Source: Ampullaceana balthica (lineage: Eukaryota > Mollusca > Gastropoda > Lymnaeidae). Taken from it: 64,000 nucleotides of DNA. The notes beneath the pieces were generated by a model. The model saw nothing but the letters and a program-made list of their open reading frames with translations. It made no database searches and was not told the origin of the DNA. Below, one piece after another: positions 13,535 through 25,006 of this stretch. The position numbers and the translations under genes are program-made. The stretch lies in assembly GCA_944989445.1 (NCBI GenBank), contig CALYLW010000284.1:191001-255000 (forward strand). The letters run 5' to 3'. Positions within the stretch are counted from its first letter, which is position 1, and every line of letters begins with the position of its first letter.

Positions 13535-16500
13535 TGGGGTGCCAGTGGAGGTTGTTGTTGGGGTGCCAGTAGAGGTTGTTAGTGGGGTGCCAGTGGAGGT
13601 TGTTAGTGGGGTGCCAATGGAGGTTGTTAGTGGGGTGCCAATGGAGGTTGTTAGTGGGGTGCCAATGGAGGTTGTTAGTGGGGTGCCAATGGAGGTTGTT
13701 AGTGGGGTGCCAATGGAGGTTGTTAGTGGGGTGCCAATGGAGGTTGTTAGTGGGGTGCCAATGGAGGTTGTTAGTGGGGTGCCAATGGAGGTTGTTAGTG
13801 GGGTGCCAATGGAGGTTGTTAGTGGGGTGCCAATGGAGGTTGTTAGTGGGGTGCCAATGGAGGTTGTTAGTGGGGTGCCAATGGAGGTTGTTAGTGGGGT
13901 GCCAATGGAGGTTGTTAGTGGGGTGCCAATGGAGGTTGTTAGTGGGGTGCCAGTGGAGGTTGTTAGTGGGGTGCCAATGGAGGTTGTTAGTGGGGTGCCA
14001 ATGGAGGTTGTTAGTGGGGTGCCAGTGGAGGTTGTTAGTGGGGTGCCAGTGGAGGTTGTTAGTGGGGTGCCAATGGAGGTTGTTAGTGGGGTGCCAATGG
14101 AGGTTGTTAGTGGGGTGCCAGTGGAGGTTGTTAGTGGGGTGCCAGTGGAGGTTGTTAGTGGGGTGCCAATGGAGGTTGTTAGTGGGGTGCCAATGGAGGT
14201 TGTTAGTGGGGTGCCAGTGGAGGTTGTTGGTGGGGTGCCAATGGAGGTTGTTAGTGGGGTGCCAATGGAGGTTGTTAGTGGGGTGCCAGTGGAGGTTGTT
14301 AGTGGGGTGCCAGTGGAGGTTGTTGGTGGGGTGTCAGTGGAGGTTGTTGGTGGGGTGGCAGTGGAGTCTGTTAGTGGAGTGGCAGTGGATGTTGTTAGTG
14401 GGTGGCAGTGGATGTTGTTAGTGGGGTGGCAGCGGAGGTTGTTAGTGGGGTGACAGTGGAGTCTGTTAGTGGGGTGGCAGTGGAGGTTGTTAGTGGGGTG
14501 GCAGCGGAGGTTGTTAGTGGGGTGACAGTGGAGTCTGTTAGTGGGGTGGCAGCGGAGGTTGTTAGTGGGGTGGCAGTGGAGTCTGTTAGTGGGGTGGCAG
14601 TGGAGGTTGTTAGTGGGGTGGCAGCGGAGGTTGTTAGTGGGGTGACAGTGGAGGTTGTTAGTGGGGTGGCAGTGGAGGTTGTTAGTGGGGTGCCAATGGA
14701 GGTTGTTAGTGGGGTGCCAATGGAGGTTGTTAGTGGGGTGCCAATGGAGGTTGTTAGTGGGGTGCCAATGGAGGTTGTTAGTGGGGTGCCAATGGAGGTT
14801 GTTAGTGGGGTGCCAATGGAGGTTGTTAGTGGGGTGCCAATGGAGGTTGTTAGTGGGGTGCCAATGGAGGTTGTTAGTGGGGTGCCAATGGAGGTTGTTA
14901 GTGGGGTGCCAATGGAGGTTGTTAGTGGGGTGCCAATGGAGGTTGTTAGTGGGGTGCCAATGGAGGTTGTTAGTGGGGTGCCAATGGAGGTTGTTAGTGG
15001 GGTGCCAATGGAGGTTGTTAGTGGGGTGCCAATGGAGGTTGTTAGTGGGGTGCCAATGGAGGTTGTTAGTGGGGTGCCAATGGAGTCTGTTAGTGGGGTG
15101 GCAGTGGAGGTTGTTAGTGGGGTGCCAATGGAGGTTGTTAGTGGGGTGCCAGTGGAGGTTGTTAGTGGGGTGCCAGTGGAGGTTGTTAGTGGGGTGCCAA
15201 TGGAGGTTGTTAGTGGGGTGCCAGTGGAGGTTGTTAGTGGGGTGCCAGTGGAGGTTGTTAGTGGGGTGCCAATGGAGGTTGTTAGTGGGGTGCCAATGGA
15301 GGTTGTTAGTGGGGTGCCAGTGGAGGTTGTTAGTGAGGTGCCAGTGGAGGTTGTTAGTGGGGTGCCAATGGAGGTTGTTAGTGGGGTGCCAATGGAGGTT
15401 GTTAGTGGGGTGCCAGTGGAGGTTGTTGGTGGGGTGCCAATGGAGGTTGTTAGTGGGGTGCCAGTGGAGGTTGTTGGTGGGGTGTCAGTGGAGGTTGTTG
15501 GTGGGGTGGCAGTGGAGTCTGTTGGTGGAGTGGCAGTGGATGTTGTTAGTGGGGTGGCAGTGGAGGTTGTTAGTGGGGTGGCAGTGGATGTTGTTAGTGG
15601 GGTGGCAGCGGAGGTTGTTAGTGGGGTGACAGCGGAGTCTGTTAGTGGGGTGGCAGTGGAGGTTGTTAGTGGGGTGGCAGCGGAGGTTGTTAGTGGGGTG
15701 ACAGTGGAGTCTGTTAGTGGGGTGGCAGCGGAGGTTGTTAGTGGGGTGGCAGCGGAGTCTGTTAGTGGGGTGGCAGTGGAGGTTGTTAGTGGGGTGGCAG
15801 CGGAGGTTGTTAGTGGGGTGACAGTGGAGTCTGTTAGTGGGGTGGCAGTGGAGTCTGTTAGTGGGGTGGCAGTGGAGGTTGTTAGTGGGGTGGCAGCGGA
15901 GGTTGTTAGTGGCGTGGCAGCGGAGGTTGTTAGTGGGGTGGCAGCGGAGGTTGTTAGTGGGGTGACAGTGGAGTCTGTTAGTGGGGTGGCAGTGGAGTCT
16001 GTTAGTGGGGTGGCAGTGGAGGTTGTTAGTGGGGTGGCAGTGGATGTTGTTAGTGGGGTGGCAGCGGAGGTTGTTAGTGGGGTGGCAGTGGAGTCTGTTA
16101 GTGGGGTGGCAGTGGAGTCTGTTAGTGGGGTGGCAGTGGAGGTTGTTAGTGGGGTGGCAGCGGAGGTTGTTAGTGGGGTGGCAGCGGAGGTTGTTAGTGG
16201 GGTGGCAGCGGAGGTTGTTAGTGGGGTGGCAGCGGAGGTTGTTAGTGGGGTGACAGTGGAGTCTGTTAGTGGGGTGGCAGTGGAGGTTGTTAGTGGGGTG
16301 TCAGTGGAGGTTGTTAGTGGGGTGCCAGTGGAGGTTGTTAGTGGGGTGCCGAGGGAGGTTGTTAGTGGGGTGCCCATGGAGGTTGTTAGTGGGGTGCCAG
16401 TGGAGGTTGTTAGTGGGGTGCCAGTGGAGGTTGTTAGTGGGGTGCCGAGGGAGGTTGTTAGTAGGGTGCCCATGGAGGTTGTTAGTGGGGTGCCGAGGGA

Positions 16501-16554
16501 GGTTGCTAGTGGGGTGGCAGTGGAGGTTGTTAGTGGGGTGGCAGTGGAGGTTGT
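13535..16554. repeat. 24-bp minisatellite, about 125 copies
   Basis: The unit GTTAGTGGGGTGCCAATGGA+GGTT is repeated for 3 kb, strongly G-rich on the plus strand. Variants (CCAATG, CCAGTG, GCAGTG, GCAGCG, ACAGTG; GAGGTT, GAGTCT or GATGTT) come in blocks. A distinctive block at 14313-14392 recurs at about 15464-15545, so the array has a higher-order duplication of about 1.15 kb. One G is missing near 14396-14402 and shifts the frame. Because 24 is a multiple of three and the unit lacks stops, long frames are open on both strands (739 codons plus, 692 codons minus). The minus frame is Thr/Ser/Pro-rich and mucin-like, but most unit variants change the amino acid on either strand, so nothing suggests selection for protein. 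Confidence 0.95.
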
Positions 16555-17755
16555 TGGGTTTGGTGCCGAACGGAGGAAGATTTATCAAAAGAGTTATTTC
16601 AGTTATAAATGTGTACTTTAAGTATTCGTAATGGGCATGTCGACTTGTCCAATTTTTCTGCCACTTGTGTCATGTTGGATTCAAGTCCATCGATAAATAT
16701 TGAACGTCATAGACGGTCGTAATCGTATGTGTTCAGAAATACACAACTTTAAATTAAAGAATGTGCAATAGTGCAATGGGATGAATATATAATTATCATA
16801 ATCACTGTGCGCGAGTGCAAAAATATTGATTTTAGCCCTGCTATCCTCCACAAATAAAATTAATGTCTCTTCAACAGGAACTCTGGGATCAGTAGTGGAA
16901 CGCTCTGCTGTCATGCCATTGTGCCAACCATCCCTTTATTCTCTCTATCTCCTGCCGCTATAATCTTTTTCTAGTTCCTGTCTGATTTATATTACCTTTA
17001 CCGGCCTTACCGTGTACCCGTCTCATCTTATCGTCATCCCCATCTCATTTATACCATCCTATCCCCATCTCACCCCTACCGTACATCGCTACATATTCTA
17101 GTCCCCGCCAGCCCTCGCTGTTTATTTCCTCTGGCTCTGTGTCTCCATAGTCCCCTGTATTCCCTCCTTTGCCCTAGCTAATTGTCTTCTATCAAAGTCA
17201 CCTAAGGCATTGTTATTGTTTTTATTCCACAAATGTTGTTTACCATTGGCAAGTTTATCACATTGCACAATGCTCATCACACACCACACCCCCTCCCATT
17301 TTCCAACCAAACATGTACACATACTACAGTGTACAGGGAGGTGTACAAGGTGGGTGGGGGGCTGCTCGGCTGAATCACAACGTGTTTTAATTGTGTCTAG
17401 ACCGGAGATAAGAGATCCTGATTAACTCGTCCTGTAATTCTACATGTAACCGGCGGGCGGAATGTGATGCTACACGAACAAGTTTCACGGGGAGGCGCGT
17501 GGCCCCACACAGGACTAGAACTACAGGTCTGACCAACTTTTGTTTGTGTGGCTTAACTACCTGAGACCCTGGTACACTGACCGGAGATTCTCGTTCTGAA
17601 GACCTCTAACATGCTGACCAACGCCCATCTAGTTTTTACACTAAAATAGGCCTTGTCATAATATGGCGGAAATCTATTAATAGAAATATTGGGGACATAT
17701 TTTTTGAGGGGGACGAATTACATAAAAATTTAATAAAAGATACGAGTCAATGTGT
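16555..17755. other. Unique spacer, no gene seen
   Basis: Mixed composition with pyrimidine-rich stretches around 16930-17140. Short open frames on both strands show no recognisable domain. Confidence 0.4.
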
Positions 17756-17921
17756 AAATCTTATCTATCTTATCTGTTACAGACGCTCCTTCTATACAGA
17801 ATATTATTGCGTCCTACGCTTATCTATGGCTTGTGTTTAGTCTTGCATTTTTATTATAGTTTAAATGTTGATAAAGTGTTGGTTTTCTTGGTTTCTTCAG
17901 GCAACCCATTCCACGCCCCAA
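17756..17921 (-). pseudogene. 5'-truncated LINE copy, 3' end only
   Basis: Read on the minus strand, this is the last part of the same LINE family as 53630-54790. It encodes a short tail resembling WNGLPEE..KKTNTLSTFK, then the stop, then the 3' untranslated region with the conserved hairpin. The hairpin maps to 17782-17813, with outer stem GACGC/GCGTC. The end is GATA-rich (complement of CTTATCTATCTTATC). Upstream on the minus strand (about 17922-17975) similarity fades, which could be a diverged continuation or flanking DNA. It is a dead, truncated insertion. Confidence 0.8.
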
Positions 17922-19395
17922 TTGTAAATGTAGGTATATTGAGAAGGAAGTATCTTATCAGATCAGGTATTTGTTAATTCTTCGTTAATTTAAGACAGCT
18001 TATTGGACTTGGACTAGAAAAAACAGTTTGGTAATTTTACTATGCAAGCAATTTTGAGAGCTTATTGATTCGACTGTATTTAAACTTGAAAACATTGTTC
18101 CGCTAAAATGTAATCTAAAAATAGAACATTACTCACTGAGTTATGACGATTTCCGGTTATAGAAATGACAATGCCTATGCATAGCTCTTAAAGTTGAAAA
18201 ATAATCATATGCTTTTCCCCCCCCTCTTTCTAATTAAAAAAAAATCCATTACCAGCCTTTAAAAGTGGCACTTTCCGTGGATACACAAATGACATTTCAA
18301 GGGAGAGAAGAAGAGATTTTTATGACATTCGTCCAACTATTAATTATAATAATGGTTTTTAAAATCATGAATAATGAGTCATTTATAATAGCCAATAATT
18401 TATACGTTTTAATTTGAGAGTATTGAATATTTCTACAAATGCTTGAGTATTTCAATGTGTAATGGCATCAGTGGGAGACCGTGCCCAAGTTACTCTCGTT
18501 CAACAAAGACATTTGCACCTATAGCACCTCCAATAAATAAATAAATATATTACAGGGTTACTGAGCATTAAAAAAAATAATTAAGATAAAAAAATGTACC
18601 TGCTTTTCTAGCCTAGCCCAAAATTATATACCTTTGTAAGTAACGCGGCGCCAAACGATATCTAGGATTGGATTATGTTGATGCTAAAAAACGACCACTT
18701 ATGGCGCCATATCCCTAGACTTATAGCTAGACTGAATTTAGGTTACGAGGCGGAAGCGCGCGAATTTAAAGAAATTCGAAATCAACATTTGTCAAACATG
18801 AAATTAATTTATTTTCTGTAATTAAGAAAATAAAATTAAAATAACAATAATGATTACGGAAAGAAATTAAATGGAAGCCTTATAGTTATATACAGAAGTG
18901 TTCCTGGACATTAAAGAAATAACGTGTGGGATTAAAATACACCATTCTTTCTTTCTAGCGTATGTTATTATACATAAACGTGAAGATATTCTGGAAAGAC
19001 TCCAAAACTACCAGAATATTTGCTGCTTAGAAACCACAGCAGCGTTCTATTAATAAAAAACAAAACACTGATACGTGGGGGGGGGATCTTGGCCATAAGG
19101 AAAAAGTGAGATGAGCCCATCTGTAATTAGTCATGTAATGCCATGGGCGGAACCTGCTATATAATATATAAAGGGAGAAAGTACAAGATAACACTGCGTT
19201 TAAAGCCGTGTGGTGCGAGGTTCCCATCGGCGTGTATCACTTTGTTTTCTCATGCCCTTTTGTTACCACTACCTAATGTGAACCCCACCATCCGGATTTT
19301 TTTGTGTGGTGTAAACGCCTTTGGTTTTTGACTCCCAGATTACCACGCCCCTCGTCCCGCTCGGAACTTGCTGACCCCCGTGTCAAGATCCCATT
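17922..19395. other. AT-rich spacer, no gene seen
   Basis: AT-rich unique DNA. A G run sits at about 19078-19085. No coding sequence, RNA gene or transposon terminus is supported. Confidence 0.45.
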
Positions 19396-19635
19396 ATTTC
19401 CCATGATACACCCAGTCCGTTGCCGACCTCCGTGTCAAGATCCCATGACACACCCAGTCCGTTGCCGACCTCCGTGTCAAGATCCCATGACACACCCAGT
19501 CCGTTGCCGACCTCCGTGTCAAGATCCCATGACACACCCAGTCCGTTGCCGACCTCCGTGTCAAGATCCCATGGCACACCCAGTCCGTTGCCGACCCCCG
19601 TGTCAAGATCCCATGACACACCCAGTCCGTTGTTG
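19396..19635. repeat. 42-bp minisatellite, about 5.5 copies
   Basis: The unit contains CACCCAGTCCGTTGCCGACC, followed by TCCGTGTCAAGATCCCATGACA. Copies are nearly identical, with small changes in the first and last. The 42-bp unit keeps frames open on both strands without evidence of coding. Confidence 0.92.
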
Positions 19636-20192
19636 ATACCCCCAGCTGTCGTGCCCGGGTGTGCAAGTTCCGTCGAGAATGCCGCGTCTCATTCGAGCTG
19701 TTTGGCCAGCTGACAACGATCAGTGTCGGCCCGCGAGTTCGGGTGTTTGCCATCGCCGTGTGAACGGCACCTGACACGGGAAATGCCCAATCAAACCTCC
19801 ATCTTGATGTAGTGTCTCCTGAAAGCCTAAAGGTGATATCTATTAAGGTATAAATATAGGAACGTGTGGCCTGGCCCACGCACTGCGTCACTGATCGCTA
19901 TCTCATGATAGTCGCCGGGGAGAGCTGGAAACGGCTAAAATTTTTTGTTTAGTTTTAGTCCACAGGTTTATTGAGTTTATATGTGGCAGGTTTTTCGTTA
20001 TTTGTGGCAGGTTTTTGTTATGTGTGGCATCCCCCCCCCCACTCACGTACACAAACACACTTCTTGTCACTTTCTCTCTCTATTACCACACACGAAGAGC
20101 GACTTCAATCTTATATTCAATGTGGCATTGGTATAGTCTTAACGAAACGAATGCAGTATTTAAAGTATAGAATAGCGCAGTGCAGTTTAAAT
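19636..20192. other. Unique spacer, no gene seen
   Basis: Mixed composition, with a C run at about 20031-20040 and short CT/CA-rich stretches. Nothing coding is supported before the transposon that starts at 20193/20197. Confidence 0.4.
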
Positions 20193-20196
20193 AATT

Positions 20197-20228
20197 GAAG
20201 CACCTAGTGCTAAAAGTACTTAAGTCAC
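20197..20228 (+). repeat. Left terminal inverted repeat, 32 bp
   Basis: It begins GAAGCACCTAGTGCTAAAAG and ends TACTTAAGTCAC. It is an exact reverse complement of 23331-23362. The outer part contains its own small palindrome (GCACCTAGTGC). Confidence 0.95.
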
Positions 20229-20464
20229 ATTTTTGTCAAAATCAAACTAAATGGATATTCATTCTCATACAGCGTCAGTGCATCAACTGTGTAAATTTGA
20301 AGATATTTAAAAGACCCTAAGTCCACTATTTAATACAGCTGAAAATAGAAATGGACAAATTTTGTGGACAATAAATACCCAAGTCCATTAGTTCAGTGTT
20401 AAAAGTTCTTAACTCCATTCGGCCAATCAATTTAATGCTCTTAGTTATCTGTACCAAAAGAAAA

Positions 20465-22951
20465 ATGGCGGACGGCGAGGAAGATTTTTTTTCTGACCCT
20501 CAAACTAAAGCTAAAAAACGAAGACTGACGCCCTCAAAGTGGAGAAGAAATAAAATAAAGCTTGCTAAAGTTAAAGGTAAGAATATATATATCTTATTCT
20601 ATGTTTATTAATGATTCTAATGACTTTAAATAATTACACGATCGAAACTAGGTCACGATGACCTGATAGTGATAGTACCGATAGTCACTCACAGGCTTAA
20701 TCTTAGTAAGAGTGTATATATTTACATTTAATTTGTATAATAATTAAACTCACTATAGATAGCTTTTAGACCTACTGTTATTGAAATACTAAGATTATAT
20801 ATCAACTTTGATCTATTGTACTTTTTGTCATATTATTATTTTATATTGTTATTATACTTAATTAATAGTATTAGTATTAGTATTTTATATTCTTTGTATA
20901 GACGAGTTTTGAGTAAAGTATTAGAGTTAGTAGTCTCAGTTAGTAGATAAAATAATGGGGGTGAGACTGCAACCTGGCTTTTAAAACAGTAAATGTATAA
21001 CATATAAACAGGGTATGTATATTTATAACATATAAACAGAGTATATGTATATTTATATGTTATACATTTACTCAGTTAGTAGAGTAAGCTGCAGGCTAGG
21101 TCAACAAACTCCATTGCTTAGTTCTACAGGCATTTTAAAGGCATACAAATAAAATTCTTTACGTTGCAGGAGAGTGTTTAATATTTATAGTAACTCATAT
21201 TGAATTATTAATTTACAAAAATAATTTATACTATTTCAGGAGAAGCTCACACATCATATAATAACAAAGTCAAGCCATCAAGGGAGCCATCTAAAATTCA
21301 ATGTCGGTGCAGATGTCTGACGAAATTCACAGAAGATGAGCTTGAATTAATTAGCTCTGCTTTTAATAATCTTAAAGATCATGAGGCCCAAAATATTTAT
21401 CTGCAAGGTTGCATAAGTATCAACCCTTTAGAATCCATTCGCCGAAGGCCGAGAAAAGAAGTTGCAAAAGAAAGAAGCAGTTTTTCATATACTGTTACGG
21501 TCAAGGACAAAAGTATTGCCATATGCAAAGCAGCATTTCTAGCTGTCCATGGCATAAAGGATTCTAGACTGAAAAGAAAAGTTCTGAACTTTTCTGTCCC
21601 CATTGCAGATGGGCGGGGGAAACATGGAAAACACAAAAAGATTGACAAAAGCATTCGAGATAAAGTTTGTGAACATATACAAATGTTTCCTGCTCGTGAA
21701 AGCCATTACAGCCGATCTAAGAACAAGCATACAAAGTATCTGGATTCGTCTCTGACAGTGGCAGAAATGCATCGCTTATTTTTACAGGAAAATCCAGACC
21801 TTGCAGATGTTAAATACTGGTATTATCATGACATATTTAACTTTGAGTTTAATATTAAATTTGGATTTCCACGTAGTGACATATGTGATAAATGCGAAAA
21901 ATTTCAAGCTCAAATAAAGGCTGCAGAATCTGTAGCTGATGTCGTACTTGTAAATGACTTGAAGTCTCAACATGAACTTCATGTAAGGAAAGCTGATGTT
22001 TTTAATGTTCAAATGAATGAAGCCACAGAAGCAGCAAAACAGAGTAAAGACACTGCAGTGATTTGTATGGACTTTGAGAAAAATTTACCACTTCCCTTAA
22101 CTGGTATTGGCCAAGAGTATTATAAGCGTCAACTCTGGATTCATAACTTGTGTATTCATGACAACGTGAATGAATCTGCACACATGTATCTATATGCTGA
22201 ACACTTTGCGGCTAAAGGACCAAATGAAGTTATTTCGTGTTTGGACAATTATATTTCTGGTCTTCCACTTACTACTAAAAAAATAATAATATTCATGGAC
22301 AACTGTTTTTCACAGAATAAAAACCGCTACATTTTTGCCTACCTTCAAAGTATTGTGCACAAAAGTGTGTCTTTAGATGAAGCTTATGTTATGTATCCCC
22401 TTCCAGGACATAGCCGCATGCCTTGTGATCGAGATTTTGGGCGAATTGAAAAGAGGAGACGAAAAAAAGACAGAGTGATTGTACCTTCACAGTGGGTATC
22501 ACTCATCAAAAACACTGACACAAAAAAGCCATTCAATATTGTTTATGTGGAACATCCTCTAACAGACAATATGATGGAAGATGGAACCCCAGTGGTTAAT
22601 GTACTTGATTACAAAAGAGCGTATGATCCCTTGTTACGACCAGTGACTGGTATCAGTGAGTTTAGAGGTGCAAAGTTTGAAAGAGGCCAGCAACCTCTTA
22701 GCAGAATGTCAATGACAGGAGAATGTTCTGATCTCATAAATCCTTTCAAACGGGGAAAAAAGCTCTCAACACTTTTGGCAACTAAACCGAATCGAGCCTA
22801 CATAGATTTTTTACCAATCAAAGAGGCTAAATATAAAGACATTTGTGAACTTTTGCAGCATGTTAATGTTCCAGATGAAGTAACATTCTATAGCCACATT
22901 CAGGGTATAGATGCACAGGCAAACAATAGCGATTCGGATGAAGACGAGTAA
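20465..22951 (+). CDS. Putative DDE/D transposase, 607 aa, two exons
   Basis: Exon 1 is 20465-20576 and exon 2 is 21240-22951. The 663-bp intron begins GTAAG and ends TTTCAG, and the split glycine codon joins the exons in frame. The start codon has a strong context (AAAAATGG). Residues 1-38 are basic (KKRRLTPSKWRRNK), likely a nuclear-localisation or DNA-binding segment. A CRCRC cluster is at about 59-63 and a CDKC pair at 253-256, both possible zinc ligands. Candidate catalytic acids in an RNase H-like fold are D315 (in CMDFEKNLPLP), D391 (in FMDNCFSQNKNR) and D436 or E441 (in GHSRMPCDRDFGRIEKR). The C-terminus is acidic (NNSDSDEDE). The DNC..QNKNR and GHS..CDRDFG..E pattern occurs in a widespread group of uncharacterised invertebrate proteins, which I know only in general terms. 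Its position between perfect inverted repeats identifies it as the element's transposase; the catalytic residues are inferred. Confidence 0.85.
20935..21083 (-). mobile_element. Short Penelope-like insertion inside the transposase intron
   Basis: A 123-bp body (20948-21070) is flanked by a perfect 13-bp direct repeat, CTCAGTTAGTAGA, at 20935-20947 and 21071-21083. On the minus strand the body has an inverted pair (TAAATGTATAACATATAAA and its complement), then the tail GCAGTCTCACCCCCATTA, the same architecture as 59281-59688. It lies wholly within the intron and leaves both splice sites intact, so it arrived after the transposon and was tolerated. Confidence 0.8.
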
Positions 22952-23035
22952 AAGAATAATTTGTTGATAGTATAAATAGTTGTTGAAAATGTCAATAACA
23001 TGTTTTTTCTTCTTTATTGTGTTTTTAGTGTTTAT

Positions 23036-23045
23036 AATAAATAAA
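23036..23045 (+). promoter_or_regulatory. Polyadenylation signal of the transposase gene
   Basis: Two overlapping AATAAA motifs lie about 85-90 nt after the stop codon and upstream of the right-hand subterminal repeats. They are a plausible 3' end signal for the plus-strand transcript. Confidence 0.55.
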
Positions 23046-23067
23046 ATTTACTTAAAAAACAAAAATT

Positions 23068-23160
23068 TTGCTTTAAAAGTTCTTAAGTCCATAGGGAGGT
23101 TTCAGTGTTAAAAGTACCTAAGTCAGAGAATAGGACAAAAAGTACTTAAGTCCAAAAATA
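23068..23160. repeat. Subterminal motif cluster, right end of the transposon
   Basis: Three related motifs (AAAAGTTCTTAAGTCCA near 23072, AAAAGTACCTAAGTC near 23111, AAAGTACTTAAGTCCA near 23139) repeat the inner part of the terminal inverted repeat. Matching motifs near the left end lie at about 20312, 20380 and 20400. Such arrays commonly serve as transposase binding sites; that role is inferred. Confidence 0.6.
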
Positions 23161-23330
23161 AAAAAATTAATATCTATGCAAATATTAGAGATATAAGCTG
23201 GAATATAAGCTTATTTAAACATAATAACATTACCTATAAGCTGAAACAATCAGAAATGCAACAATGGGTTATGCCTGATTTCAGGATGAGTTTGAACTTT
23301 TGAACTCATTTTCCTCAAAACGACTATTAT

Positions 23331-23362
23331 GTGACTTAAGTACTTTTAGCACTAGGTGCTTC
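23331..23362 (-). repeat. Right terminal inverted repeat, 32 bp
   Basis: An exact reverse complement of 20197-20228 over all 32 positions, followed by AATT. Confidence 0.95.
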
Positions 23363-23366
23363 AATT

Positions 23367-24694
23367 TATAGCTAGAATATTTTATATCAAATATACAATA
23401 GACACATTACGTTATGATATCTACGTATCTTTGCTATTGCGCAATATCTACTTATTGAAAAGTACCTTTGCCGTGACTATTTTATAGTTATTTCAATTAT
23501 CATGTTTTTAAATTAAACATATTTAGTTATATTGTGTGTGGATTAAGTGCCCTTCAACTGATGGGTGTGTTGTTGATATTTCTGCCATTTCACAAATTGA
23601 ATGATTATATTGCCTTAATCTTTTTATCATTGATGACTGAGATTTGTTCGAATGGTACAAGTGCTTTTCATTGGCTAACTATGAGGAGGCCTCTATCAGT
23701 TATGGATGTGCCTGTATCAGCTATACTATTGAGGCTATACTTCAGTAGGTTGAAGTTTTGCTTGACTTTTACCATGACTATAGCCTCTATGGGCTATGAC
23801 TTTTGTGACACTCCACAATCTATCACGTATTGGCAATACTTCAGTCGTCGAAAGGCTTGCTTGAACCCCCCCCCCAATGACTTAGGCATTTATCGTCTAT
23901 TATGACTAAATCAACTATGACTATGATTTGGGCTGGGCTTAATCATCTCGGCTCACCATCTTGCCGCTGACTTTTCTTTCGACTGTAATAAATGAAGAAT
24001 ATCTAAACATCATGAGATCAGCATTCACTTTAAGCTGCTGGCCTGGGCATATATCTGACCGACGACGCGCAGCATTTTAGAATTACCGCTCAACAAATGA
24101 GGATGAGAATAATATAATATCTGTGTTTGTGCGGTGTACAACTTTGCGTGCGAGTTCGTTATTTTGCTCACGGACCAGACTAAGAGGGAACATTGCATGT
24201 CATCTCTTCTCAAGGAATGTAATTCTATCCCGTTGTTCTGTGCCTCTATTGGCCAGGCGAACAGTGCCAACTGACATCTTCAAGTCCCGCCTCCGTGTCA
24301 CCGTAGTGCTGCCACCTGTGCCATGAACAGACGATAGCCAACCACAAGCGTGTGTCTTGTCGTCTGGTGGCTCCCCAGGAGTGGGGGTGTTATCGATCCC
24401 ATCCCACTCCTATATGGCACATCTCGCCACGCTGGTCTTATACTGTCAGACGTGCCAGAGTCTTTGCCAATCGGCACAGCTGTCTCAAGACAAAGACAAC
24501 CTCAGCGACGTCAACTCGACCCCTGTCTCGGTATACGACGCCACGAAAACTTGGGTTGTTCAATTAAACTACATCAATTTTTGTTACCAAAACGTTTTTT
24601 TGTTGTTTTTAAATCCTTTATATTAACTCAAGATGTCTGGTTGAACCCTTGATTGCTTGTCGGTCGCCAAAACTTTGGATCGATTTTAAACCCA
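23367..24694. other. Unique spacer, no gene seen
   Basis: AT-rich to about 23900, then more balanced with several overlapping short open frames near 24120-24650 on both strands. None shows a recognisable domain or exon structure. Confidence 0.4.
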
Positions 24695-24835
24695 CTTCCT
24701 CGTAAGCTAGCGAGCCGAAATTTAGCAGGCAGTTTTGTGGCGATGATAAAAACAATGTATGAAAATTTCAGATCGATCGCATGTACGGTAATTAAATTAT
24801 TGAATTTTTAGATTATTTTATTTATTCCTATGTAA
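24695..24835 (-). repeat. Diverged inverted copy of the 7224 element family
   Basis: Read on the minus strand, this contains AAATTCAATAATTTAATTAC, CGTACATGCGATCGATCTGA and a CACTTC-like stretch in the same order as 7383-7515. It lacks recognisable terminal repeats, so it is a fragment or old copy of the family also found at 54958-56452. Confidence 0.6.
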
Positions 24836-25006
24836 CATGTTCTTTTTTGGAGTGTCGCTGTGCGTATTATAATGAAAAACCTCATAAATAATTTCGGGGA
24901 TCTAGTCTGTTACAGTTTTCTGCTTGCATATTGTAACAATCCGCTCCTGTAGAACCCTTCAAAGACATCGAGTTCCTTGGACTCAATATTAAACCATTCT
25001 CATAAA

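Larger units (their letters stand above)
20193..23366 (+). mobile_element. Complete DNA transposon with perfect TIRs and intact transposase gene
   Basis: The element runs from 20197 to 23362 with identical 32-bp terminal inverted repeats, flanked on both sides by AATT (20193-20196 and 23363-23366). AATT is palindromic, so it is either a 4-bp target duplication or an extension of the repeat. Inside is one two-exon gene on the plus strand whose whole 607-residue frame is open. Several copies of an AAGTACTTAAGTCCA-like motif lie just inside both ends. The perfect ends and open gene indicate recent mobility. I could not assign a superfamily with certainty: a DDE/D-type enzyme with a 4-bp target would fit Sola among known groups, but that is a hypothesis. 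Confidence 0.9.
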
